From positions 20,114,141 through 20,178,140 of the forward strand of contig JAEMBT020000001.1 in the NCBI GenBank assembly GCA_018873245.2: a stretch of DNA of 64,000 nucleotides, given 5' to 3'. The notes beneath the pieces are model-generated. The model saw only the letters and a list, made by a program, of their open reading frames with translations, was not told where the DNA came from and did no database searches. Every line of letters begins with the position of its first letter. The first letter of the stretch is position 1. Source of the stretch: Archegozetes longisetosus. Its lineage: Eukaryota; Arthropoda; Arachnida; Sarcoptiformes; Trhypochthoniidae. Positions 33,960-46,000 of the stretch are shown here, piece by piece. The translations under genes and the position numbers were made by a program.

Positions 33960-36475
33960 CGTTTTAAGACAGTGTCAGCACCTCCTGGTTGCCGGCAATC
34001 GCCGTAACGTTTTATTTTTATAAATTGATATTTATTAAAAGTAATCAAACAAACTCAAAGTTTGAGCTCGAGCTTAGAAATAAAAACTATTAAAAATATT
34101 TCGGAAATCATGAGGCTTCCTACCCAAAACTCAGTTTTATTACAATATAAAAAACATATATTTCAGATTCATTTATTCTGCTGTAATGAAATAGTTTGAA
34201 ATTTGCACTACCTTGTGACACAACTTTCATAATAAACAATTGAATTGACTATAAATTGTCTGAATTATGATATAGTTATTTATTTGGAATCTGAACAAAT
34301 ATAATCAAAGGGATACCTGCCTTTATTCAACGCAATAGTATACGATCAAACAATTATAATTATAGGAGATCTTAACTTCATTAAAATATAGTAAGAAATG
34401 TGAATTTTTTGCGATTAAATAGATTAAACAATGTAATTTCCATCTAATATCGTCGACTTTTTTGCGTAAAATACAAAAGTTTTATGTTTATAGTAATTGC
34501 TTCACTTATAAAGCAAAAAATGAAAATATTATTTAAATATTTTTGAGGAATAATCAAACTTCTTAAAGGCTTGAATTATAAAGCAAAAATATTACGTCTA
34601 AAACTAGCAAAAAAAGTAAAAGATGTTAAGATTTACATCAAGAACAACCTTGAATCTTAATATTACTAAGAATCTTGAGACTCTTCATATTTGTTATGAA
34701 AAACTAGAAAGATTTAGTATGAGCTTTTCCATCACAAAACATTTGCTATTAAAAAACTTACTAGCCCTAAAGTGAATACAACTTGCATTTTGATAATTTC
34801 AACTTCCAAGTTCTGACTATGGAGGCATGTAAAATTTGAACACTGAACAAACAAACTTGAACAAATATTTCATGAAAGTTTTGCACAATGCATTTCTTTT
34901 ACTTAAATTTGATTGCCTTCGAATAGTTTTTAAGATTTTTTAGGCTATTGTTTATTCGCATAATAGTAGCAAAGGAAGGTCTGAGCGAGCGTAACTATAG
35001 ATATAGATTCTCACAGTACAGTTAATCACTGTATTATGAGTTTTTCATAATTTTTTTAAATAATTGAACTAAATTTAGAATGTCACACATTTTCTTACTC
35101 GTTGAAAATAGACAAAGAATGGATATTTTGATGAAATAAATTAAAAATCTTTCATTGATTAATGTTTAATATTTAACATGACATTGTTTTATACATTAAG
35201 TCAAATTACATTTTGAATCTTTTAATTAAATCAATTTGAGTATGATTTGATAACACAATAAAAAGCAATGAGAATATTATTTGTTTGAACATCTAGTAAA
35301 AATAAGAATTATAGAACAATGAATACAAATACAATATTCTATATTTATAAACTGATTGTTAATTCCTATTCATATCGAAGTATTATATCCATTAGTTATC
35401 AGAAATTAGAGGAAAAAGTTAATTTTATACGCACGAAGTTTTTAGTTATCAGAGCCATTATGGACCACAATAAGTTGTGTGCTCGAGTTCAGTGGACATT
35501 GTTTACTCAATCCATGTCCATGTTTGGCGCTCACTCTAGAGCTATTTGTTCAATTGGAGTACGTGACTGAACGGATCTCTTCGAATTAAAGAATCAATCA
35601 AATAATAGACAATCAATATTGAGTTTGAATGACGTAAAAAGATTAAGTTCTTATACTAGTATCAACTAAATTACTTAAACATAATGAGAATACTATAAAA
35701 ATATATTTTTATCATCAGGTTTATCTAACAATTATCAGTGATTTATCTGAAAATTTTTTTAATCAACTTTTTTTTTATTGAGATGAGCTTTAAAAAATGA
35801 GTATCAAATTAATAATAAATGAACGAAAAGATAAATTTTGTAAATTGAGCTGCTTGTTATTGTGCCAAAAAGTAAATAAATGAATTTCAAATTTTTATCT
35901 AAAAATGTTCTATTTAATCTTTAAAATATCATTTCTTCATAAACTCTTAAGTAAATTTAAATCTGATGTGATTATCGCAATACTGACCCGTGTCATACAT
36001 CCATTTATCAATTCTCATATTTTCAATGAAATACTCAATTTTATACTAAAATTAGATTATATTAAGATTTGACCAGAAAAATTACAATTTTTAAGGAATC
36101 GTTTTAGTGCAGTTTATAATTAGGCAATCGATTGCTATATAATCTCATTCACTTTAATGAAGATTCTATATCTTCATCAAATTCGGATATTTTGTTTCAG
36201 ATTTTAACTGAAACACTAAAAATTGATCAAATCACATTTATTTTGATTGTTGTAGTATTTTGTTATTAAGAGTTAGTTCAGATGTAGTTAATTCTTTAAA
36301 CGAATTTTATTTTAACAAATTGAATGTGTAAATTCTTTTTGGCTTTAGTCATCTCATGCTAATGCATTTATATGTTTATATTTGTCTGACAATGTTTTTC
36401 TAATTTCGATTTTTTTAAAGTGAGCCTTTAAAGAGTTTTTCTATAGATTAACTGGTTTGTCTAAAACTTCAATCT
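33960..36475. other. Intergenic, nothing recognised
   Basis: About 2.5 kb of AT-rich DNA. One 83-codon frame near 35319 (+) shows no family features. Nothing else is supported. Confidence 0.4.
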
Positions 36476-36877
36476 ATGGGTAGTCCTTAAGCCAACAAGT
36501 GTTCAAAACTCTAACTGATTTGAACAAAACATTAACTGTTTTCAGTAAAGTATAACCTTCAGCGCAAAAATGTTTTAAACGTTAAATCCAATTTTAATTA
36601 TTTCTGAAAATTTATTCTGAATTGAATACAAAGAATACCAATTAGTTATTTCTTTTTTTCTGAGACACTTTGGTAGATAGGTTTTCATATCCCTAAAATA
36701 ATTTGCATAATTATTAGAAGTGATTTCTCCAAAGCTAGTGTTAACCAATTTGATAAGATTTCTGTTGTACAGGCAGTTGCTTAGAAAATTCTCTGTTGCT
36801 AACTTTAGCCCCCAAAAAACCGGTTTTTATATAGTAAATATTGCAATTATAAAAACTGATAGAGTGAAAGTATTTAA

Positions 36878-37356
36878 TGGTTCCATGACACTTAATCATC
36901 CGACACTTGTTCGTCTACATTTGTTTGTCTGAGACACTTATTCATCGAATACTTGTTCGTCGGACATTTGTTCGTCTAAGACATTTGATGGTCCATTTGA
37001 CCTACGGACCATTCGTCCTATCTACCATTCGACCTAATAAAATATTTGCTCCCAAATATTAGAATCGCCCAAAACTTGGAATTTCAATAAACTTAATTAA
37101 TTTCTTTCATTCATATGTAATTCTTTAATTCTTATTTATTATTATTTCCTTCACTATTATAGATTTCATAATTCTTTATATTTTTACAATTTTTAATTTA
37201 TAATTTTCGTTAAATAAATTGTGGAATATTGCCTAAAACATCATATTTATTTCACTTGTGTTGTGTTAAGGATAAACATATTTTCAGATGAACAAGAATC
37301 CTGAAAGAAGTGTCTCAGACGATCAAATGTCTGACGAACAAGTGTCCTGATACCGT
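36878..37356. mobile_element. Nested TIR element with GACACTTGTTCGTC repeats
   Basis: About six imperfect copies of a 14-16-bp unit GACAYTTGTTCGTC lie at 36886-36985. Three inverted copies lie at 37300-37350 (AGACGATCAAATGTC, TGACGAACAAGTGTC). The outer ends GGTTCCATGACACTT and AGTGTCCTGATACCG also mirror each other. Confidence 0.65.
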
Positions 37357-37512
37357 TACAATTATGTTTTAAAATAGTGACTCTTTAGCTATGTTATGCT
37401 AAGTCGTTTACTATCATTGATCTAAAAGTTATTTAAATTTTTTGGGAGGTTTTCACATCAGCATATAGGGGTTCTAAGGACAGGGATTTTCGCTGCCTGC
37501 ACAATCGAAATC

Positions 37513-37611
37513 CTACCACCAATTCATAGAGTTGATCTTCATTTTGAGCCTCACCTCTATAAAGTGCTTCCATTGGCTAAAGAAGTTCTCAATCAGGTTC
37601 AAAAACGGCGA
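37513..37611 (-). pseudogene. IS630/Tc1-like (DDE_3) transposase fragment
   Basis: The frame reads SPFLNLIENFFSQWKHFIE and reaches a stop 33 codons on. This is the S-P-x-L-N-P-I-E-N-x-F-S-x-W-K block at the third catalytic residue of DDE_3 transposases, with the usual Pro after L-N replaced by Leu. The expected continuation (a NEDQLYELV-type motif) is visible in another frame, so a frameshift separates them. Confidence 0.8.
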
Positions 37612-38229
37612 ACATGGAAATCTATCTATCAAAGTACCTTAGAATAGGAGAATACTATTAATTTAAAAGGAAGATGCACAAACATCCCTAGTGCTAGAGA
37701 TCTTAATAAATAACGAAACTTATGCAGAACTTCTTAACCAATAAAAGACTATTTCGACATAAAAAATTATACTAAAACCATATACAAAAAATATTGAAAT
37801 ATTTTGAGGTGTTTTATGATAGATTTCTAGCCAAACAAGTGATCATTGTTAATTTTAAATTAAATAATATTGAATTGTGATTAAATTATTAAATTTTGCA
37901 CGAAAAGAGTTGTAATTAATAGTATAACGGTGAGTCAAAAATGTGAAAACAAGACGTAATTGGTAAAGCCAAAAGTCTAAGTTTTTTTAAGTTAGTTTGT
38001 CTTTTTGCTAAGACCTCTAGCGCTAAATGTGTTTGTGCATCTTCTTTTTGGACTAATGATAACTAATTGATACATTTTGTATTCAACTTTAGAATAAAAT
38101 TTCAGAAATAATTAAAATTGAATTTAACGTTTAGAACATTTTTGCGCTGAAGGTTGAACTTTACTATAAACAATTAATGCTTCGCTCAAATCAGAGTTTT
38201 GAACACTTGCAAGCTTAAGGACCATCCAT

Positions 38230-38838
38230 CGTTTAAACCTTTGAACGAATCACTTAATCAATGGAATAACTAAGATTTACCGCTCTCTATTTTCGATTAA
38301 CCTAGGTGTGAGGATAATTAGCCACAAAATTGTATAGTAAATCTTCTGAAAAACACAATTATGGTACCATTATAGCATTCAAATAAGATTCGTCAATTTG
38401 GAATTAAATTGAAGCTTAGCACATGTTATTGCTTATCGCGCTCATATTATCGAATGGCTAACCCTTCAACAATATTCTATAATTCACGTTTAATACAGTA
38501 TTCACATTATGCCCGGTAATATGGTCAAAAGTGAAGTTTTGTGATTAAAAATGGAAAATGATAAGAGATTAATGCATTCGAATGAACTTCGGGTTTCACT
38601 TTGATATATCTTTAAAAAAACTATGGAAATGTGAAGTAGTTGAAATTTTTTGAATCTTCAATTCAGATTCCATTGGATTCCAATTAAGTTTGACTCAAAA
38701 ATGGTTTTGTTTGTTTATATAGTATTGAATTACAATACTTAAAAGATGTGCAATACATGATTTATAGAATTTTGTTCTATTGATTACGTTTGATTTTCGT
38801 TTTTCCTCAAAAAAATTTTATTTTATGAATAGTTAGTA
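38230..38838. other. Intergenic, nothing recognised
   Basis: No supported feature. Confidence 0.4.
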
Positions 38839-39195
38839 CAGGGTCCGGCATATATTACGCAAAATTTTAAAAGTTTATTACAAAAAAAGAACCATTAATC
38901 AAGTGGTATTAAAGATCTGAAGAAGGTTCATAATATGACAAAAATATCATAAAGAGAAATATTAGCAAAGTTGCTAGTAATTTAGATATAGATCGGAAGG
39001 TTTGTTCTGGTAGGCCAAGAATATTGAAAACTAAATGAAGTGCGCATAATTTCAAATCTTGCTAAAAAGCACCAGAAATATTGTGAAAAAACAATGTTGA
39101 GAAGTTGAAACAAAAGAACATTTCTGACTGAAGGAAAAAATCAACAGTGTTTGGTCAGAGCTAAGTTACGATCTCTAGACCTTTCTCGTGAAATG
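38839..39195 (+). mobile_element. 5' part of a mariner-like element, broken
   Basis: Starts after TA with CAGGGTCCGGCATATATTAC, a mariner-type terminus. Downstream fragments in different frames match the N-terminal helix-turn-helix part of a Tc1/mariner transposase: CSGRPRILKT, then NEVRIISNLAKKHQ, then FLTEGKNQQCLVRAK. At least two frameshifts or stops separate them. The catalytic half and the right end are missing; a SINE lies about 130 bp further on. Confidence 0.7.
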
Positions 39196-39326
39196 TATGC
39201 CAAAGACAATAGAAATGTGTATTGCCTCTAATGACGCAAAAATTAACTATTAATTTTTCATAATATATAATTAATATATAAAACATCATTATTATACATC
39301 GATGAATGAAAAGGTTATATTAAAAC

Positions 39327-39555
39327 ATTCATTCATTCATTTTCGTGCGTTTCCCTCCCTTTCGGGAGACTCCATTTACAGAGTGAGTTTTTCGGGGCGG
39401 TCAGGCGGGGCATGCACATTGAGCCACAGGCGCTTATAACAGGGGACATGAGGCCAGCACGTCGCCGTCAAAAAAGTATAGAGATTACGAGGTTCGAACC
39501 TGGGACTTCCCCCCCCCCAAGGTTCGACTCGCTGACCACTTTACCTCAATGACGC
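39327..39555 (-). mobile_element. tRNA-derived SINE
   Basis: Read on the minus strand, the head carries an A-box-like GGTAAAGTGGTCAGCGA and a perfect B box GGTTCGAACC (39491-39500) about 40 nt apart, followed by a GC-rich body and a tail of (AATG)n. The block is strikingly GC-rich for this window. The flanks TATATTAAAAC (39316-39326) and TATATAAAAAC (39556-39566) look like a target-site duplication with one mismatch. The long G run in the head and the poor tRNA folding show it is not a working tRNA gene. Confidence 0.8.
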
Positions 39556-39566
39556 TATATAAAAAC

Positions 39567-40019
39567 ATAAAATGCCATTTTTTGCTCTCAAGTTTACCCT
39601 TCCATTACAGAGAACCTTGATTCACTGGATACCGCTTTTAAATGACTTGAATCTGAAACAAGAAATTGATAACAAGAGATACGATGTGCATATTTATCGA
39701 GTGAAGTCAATAGATTTTAGATTAGAATAAAAACTGCTCAAAAGATCGATTTAATCACTTGATTTTGACATTAAACAAAAATTTGTTCTAAAATTTTGTA
39801 ATACGAATTCACTTTCGATTAATCATTCTTTAAATTCAGAACTATTACTATTTTTCAAAAATTGTTTAAAAATGAATCGTTGAAAATTCTTTTTAATCGG
39901 AACACATACATATATATATAAACTACACTTCTATTAACAATACTTATAAGTAATGCAAAAATGTTTGTATCATTTTGAGTGCATCATCCAAACTGATCAG
40001 CGAAGACTGTACAACAGGT
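39567..40019. other. 3' flank of the nrf-6-like gene
   Basis: AT-rich, no supported feature. Confidence 0.4.
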
Positions 40020-43000
40020 TTAGTAATTAGTTCTCAACATTTGTATATTTTGTCCTGAGGATCTTTCAATGCCGCTTTCTTTTATACTTATTCTTAATTT
40101 ACGCAAAAATTTTTTTTGTAAACATAGGATCGGAGACTCAATAAATAACATAAAGAGTGAACCAATCAAATAGGAAGCGATCCAATGAGACAGGAACACA
40201 AATGTCTATTAAAATCAATTAATTGAAAATAAAATAAAACAAAATCAAAAATTATAGTTGACATGGCTTACCATTGAGTATCTGCTCGTATCGACTCGTT
40301 CTCTAAGAGTCCCCATAAAAGCCCAGAGCCACCAAACATGAGTCAAATATACAGAATAAGTCAATCGTGCCAATGGAACGAAAGCTTTAAAACTCAGTAT
40401 ACTATTGATAATTCCTCCATAACCACAAACGCATGCCATTATGAGCCAAAATGAGCAAAAAGCCCACAATATTCGGCATGATGTATAGATTATTGCTGAA
40501 GTCAATGGCGAATATGATTCGCCATAAATCCAATAATAAGAATCAAATGTTATCGCGAAGAATCCAAAAATCGTCAGAATCCAGAATATTATAACTTTTG
40601 ACTAAAGAGTATTGTTTTAAGATTTCTCGCAATTAATTCTGAAGAATATTCTTATATTACCTTCGATATTTTGGGTATTTTATTATTAGCCAAATAGTAT
40701 CCGAGAGCGAGTCCAACGAAAAAACAAGGAGCGTGCGAATACGGCTTCCAAAATAATTGAATCACAAATTCGTTAAAGTATTTGCTATCAATATAGAAAG
40801 CGTGATAAGTGCTAAATCCTTCAAGTTTATAAATTGATACTTACTCTCTTTGAGTATTAATAACAGCCGGTGGATATTGTTTAATGAATACAATAAATGA
40901 TGTAATTAACGCAAATGTTGCGATCACTATTGCATTTAGAATAAGACCGAATGCTTTCGTATAGAAAAGTGCGATTATTACTATCAGCGACATTATATGA
41001 AATTGCATATCACATGATAAATACCAAGTATGAAGAGTACACTAAAACATGATAAAGATTAAGAAAAATTATTCACTCTAATCACAGATTTATTTTTTGT
41101 TGTCAACTTTTCTTTTGAGGAATTCCAAGATTTTAACCTTAACTCATGCTTTTACTATAAATTAGAAGTTTTCAACCTCCTTTTGTGGTTCACTAGTGAA
41201 CCACCAAGTCGGCAAATTCAACATTAGATTCTAAGGGAATCTGGTTATAAGTCCTACACAAGTGGGCTACGACCCAAAATAGGTAAAAAAATCAATGCTT
41301 TAAAGAGCCGATTATCTCATGTATTGTTGTAAATGACGCTCTTTAATAATTGGTAATAATTATGAGTAAAAAGAAATTACGAAATCATTTAACATAATCT
41401 GCAACAGAGTCTGAGAACTTGTTTAGAGGTAAGATCATATAGGCTTTCATTTTGATTTATTCGAAAATGAAGTTAGATCGTTAATTTATTACGGTTTGCA
41501 ATTATCTCTTATTAAGAATTACTGTGAACAGAGTGTGCATTTTTTGTAGATAGTTCTGAAACTATGAAAGCTGGATGTGGAAGCTCAATCATATTAAATA
41601 AACCTACCATTTGGTCAACATTGAAATAATTTTGTAGATAAATAAGACTAATCCACCAATTTTTGTAACATTTATCTACAATCGGGTTCACAGTTTCGTG
41701 CCATAGAGGCCCTGAACTTATCAGAGGTATCAAAAACGTGAACAATATAAACAAAGCAAACTGTGGCGTTAATCGCAGATAGCGTGTCAATAGATATCCA
41801 ATCTTTGAAAATTTTGTTTTATCTCCATTTGTGACAGAAAATGTGATATAAGTTGCCAATAATCCACTTTAACGATAAGATGATGATTCAATTGAAAGGA
41901 TACTTCAATCAGTTTAAAAAATCAATAATTTTGCAATAAATACCTAATGACAAAAAAAGTATCGACACCATATGAGGCGTTCAGTACTGGCTGAAGATCT
42001 ATAGCGGTTAACAGTCTTTTAGTATCATATGACCGACCTTTAAGAAAAAATTTGAAATAAAAGATCTTTTTATTTCGCAATATAAACTTTTGTGAAATCT
42101 TTTCCCAAAGCTACGAAATTCTAAATGATTTCTTACTGTAAACTTGATAGTTAGACCAAAGCATACTATGACCTAAGATAATCCAAGAGAGTGTTAAAAA
42201 TCTAATGCCATGAATGCAAGACAGTTGTTTTGAGTCGGTCTTTGTTGTCAACAGTTTACTCAAATTTCGTCTCAAAGAAAATGAACTGATAAATAGATCC
42301 ATATTTCTGACTGAATTATAAGAACACATAAAGTTTCCATAAAATGCAAATCGATTATAATCAGGCTTCTTCACTAAATCATATGCACAAAACTTACCTT
42401 TTATTGAAAGCATATCAAACATAGTTGATAGTAAAGTTGAAAATACAAAAATCGATAAAACAATTCTTGAAAAATAAATTGAAATCAATGATAGATGTCA
42501 TACAGTTCTGTATTTTATTATATGGTTTCTTACAATGCGATCACTTGAGTCATGCTCAGAGAAATTGAAGAAAACTTCTGTTCTGTTTCGCAATGAGTAT
42601 TTTTGTGAACGATATGCCATTGATTTGTAACTAAAGAGTTAATGAAATTTCTTATTATTTCAATCAAAATTGTGTGAAATAACTTGAAAGATTTTCTCAC
42701 ATTCTTTAACCATAGCTTTAACATCTGATTCCAAACATAAAGACGGTAAACAAAGCCCCACTCTCCATGAAACATAATATAGGAATTGCGCGTTATTTTC
42801 GATGTTTCGAAATATATTATTGTCTGATAAATTGTTTCTTGAATCTATTAAGTTTAATTTATGGAAAATGTTATGATTTTTAGGCATTGGTGGCAACATT
42901 GGTACGAAGTCCAAGAGACAATATTGCGGAGAACCGATCATTTGATTTGGCTTAGTTTCGATGCACTGATCATATGCACCCAAATCAGTAAATGTTCCTC

Positions 43001-46000
43001 TTGAAAAACCAGATGCTGGAAAATTTCCCCATGAATTGAACACTAGATTCAAGATAAAAAGAACTACCGTCAGATAAAACGATAAATTTGACAACTAAAC
43101 CTGGATTTTTTGCTGAATAGCAAAAATATCCAAATTCTTTGCTACTCTTTTTAACGCTATTTTTTAAATCCTTAAATTCTAGAAGTAATTTCTGAAATTT
43201 GAATCCCATGTTTATATTATGCTTATTTGCCATTTATATAAGAAAATTTTGTCTTCAATAATGATCATCTGATATTCTCTTGTAAGTAAGCTGCTGCCAA
43301 TTTTTACACCAAAAGTTTGATGTCATCAGTTATGAAAACGAGTTTGGTCTCGTGGAAAATCTAACGGAATATATCTCGTCTCATAAGAAGAAAAGAGGTC
43401 AGTTTCGTAAAATTCATAAGCCAGGTTAGGAAAAAAAATTATTGAACAAGAATTTTTCGGCTAGAAATAAAGCTGAGTTTGTATCAAAATTACAATTTAA
43501 GTGACACACAAAAGTAATGCTTAATGAGCAAAAATGAAACGAAATTCATGCTTCCTAACTGAACATTTGAACGCAAATCAAATGCCTTAATTATAAGATA
43601 AAGTGTTAGTAGTTGTAAGATCAAGAGTTCTCACGAGACCGAGACCATATTCATAGGAATACAAATTTTCGCGATTACATTGTCATATATTTTTAATTGA
43701 TAATGCGTCTGAACTTTTGACGTATGTTTGTGAGGTGCTGCTTCTGGTGGATTCTGAATTTCAAGTTGACAGCATCTCTACAGTCATTTGACTTTTATAA
43801 CACATTTGATTGACATGTGTAGGCATACTTTGATTGTTTGAATGCATTGAAAAGTGCAGTACCTAACGGTGCATTAAAATATAGTACTGTATTGCAAATT
43901 AATGTGCACACAAAATATGCATTTAATTGATATATAATCGAATCAAATGCATATTTTTTGTATACATATTAATGTTTACTCCTTTTATTAGTACTTAAAG
44001 GAGCACTGATTATATATGTAAATAAGTGCTATGTAGGGGTATGATCTATTTATTATTTGCAATACAGTATAATAGCATTGCTGACGCTAAGGATTTTATT
44101 TTACTTCATTTACTCAAAAGTTCAGACGGAATATGAACTTTTAATAATTTTTTTCCAAAGTGACTGTTTAGGCTACAAAAAGAAAAAATCTTCTGGTTAT
44201 TTTAAAGTATGCTCTATATCAATTTCCAGCCTAAAAACGACAATCTGCTAAATGAAAGTCAATTGCAGCCAAGAAAGCAATTCAAGTAATTTTTTGAAAA
44301 ATTTTAAGATCTCAATTTGAAAGAAATATTTAAAATTAAATTGTTACTCATAAAATAGACTCAGATAGATCATCATTAACCCTTTATATCAAAAATTGAA
44401 ATTTATCTAATTGAAATGGCACTAAGGAAACCAAACTTTATTCCTAACACTTCCAAAGGCTAAACATTCAAGACTTGTATCTCAATCATAATTTAGAGTC
44501 TCTTACGGTGTTGAACTTTCTTCTCACTTTCTGTTCATATAATTTGTAAACCTTTACAAAAAAAATATTTCATACTTTTTTCATTATTTAACAGTATTTT
44601 GGCATGTTCAAGTCAATTTTAGACTTGCCGCTCAAACACCAATTACCACCTAAATAACACTGAGCATTTTTATTTTTGTCTAACAATTTAGCTTTTTATA
44701 GAATCAAAACCATACGTTGCCAAATATGTAGCACACTTTCAAAATCAGTCAGCCCAAGCAACTGATCTATATAGAAATATTTTCTAAAAATAATATACTC
44801 TGAATGGAGTGCCCAATTAAGTAGAAATTAGAATAAAATAGAGCAAACTTCAATTTAGTGGACGACTAAGGCTAGTGCTTCATTTTATCTACAACAAAGG
44901 TGTTGCTGAATAAGCTTAAAGGTGACGCAAACTATCATACTAGTATCACTCAGTTTAAATTTACAGCAAAGTTGTAAGAAAAATTGATCACAACTAGACA
45001 TTATATCTGTAAATAATAAACATTTTAAAAAATAGATAATAAGCACATATTTAAGCACTTTGCAGATACTTTCAAGTTAAATGATTGGATTTTTACAATA
45101 AGTTTACTGTTCCGCATATGATTGTTGAACGCACTAATATTGATGATACAAACAGGCGTTCAACACTTTGACGAAATGTACAGAACTTTATTTTAATTAA
45201 TCACCCAATTAATGGGATAGCCAAACGAGATTTACCAAAGTACTATCATTGCCGCAGCCAGCTTATATCGACTTGAGGGGGCTAGAAATCTGAAATTTTT
45301 CAATCAAGATCAGGCCAAACACAACCACAATTTCAAACAGTTTTTGCATTGCAATCATTTTTAGCAAATTATATAACAAAGTTATCTAAATTTAAAGATG
45401 AAGCAATTTCTCTTTCGATTGAAGTGAGAGTTAAGACGTTCGATCTGTCATTTGACATAATTTCTTAAATAAGTTTTGATTCGTCGAAGTTATTTATTGC
45501 ATGAAATAATTTAATAGATCAAAGTATAAAATCCACTAATTTCTATCACTTAAATGTACACTGACCAACAAAAGTGCAACTCGACTTATAGTAAATTTGA
45601 CAACACATAGATTTTCTTTTTGGATCTTCAAAAAATTGATTACAAACTATAAGTGATATTTGAAATTATTTACAAATATAAGGCAGTCATTGTTTTACTA
45701 AAGAAAACGTATCCTTAGATCCAAATAAAGACTCAAATAATCTAATTATATCTGGTTTATCTTCAGCTAATAATCATCTAAAATAAATGTGACCAAAGCT
45801 TAAATTATTTGATTACTTCAACATTTATTATTATTATGATGATTTATCTAAATCCTAAAACATGCTTTCTTTAAATAAAGCTATGACTAGCCTATATTCA
45901 TATTGAGACCTTAACGCTTGAGGAGAATTCTCTCTATATTTGTGTTTCAATAATTGGGCGCAGTTTATATTTGTTCAAAGTAAACTTATACTAATGTTCT

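Larger units (their letters stand above)
36478..38228. mobile_element. DDE transposon with ~175-bp TIRs, degenerate
   Basis: The left arm 36478-36652 and right arm 38053-38228 are inverted copies of about 175 bp. For example CCTTCAGCGCAAAAATGTT in the left arm reads AACATTTTTGCGCTGAAGG in the right. A second internal inverted pair (37668-37708 with 38009-38050, AGATGCACAAACA) lies in the right half. Between the arms sits an IS630/Tc1-type transposase fragment on the minus strand. A smaller TIR element is inserted at 36878-37356. Confidence 0.8.

Noticed and set aside
39480..39555. Functional tRNA gene
   Set aside because: A/B boxes are present but the sequence contains a long G run, does not fold into a cloverleaf by eye, and continues into a SINE body and tail.
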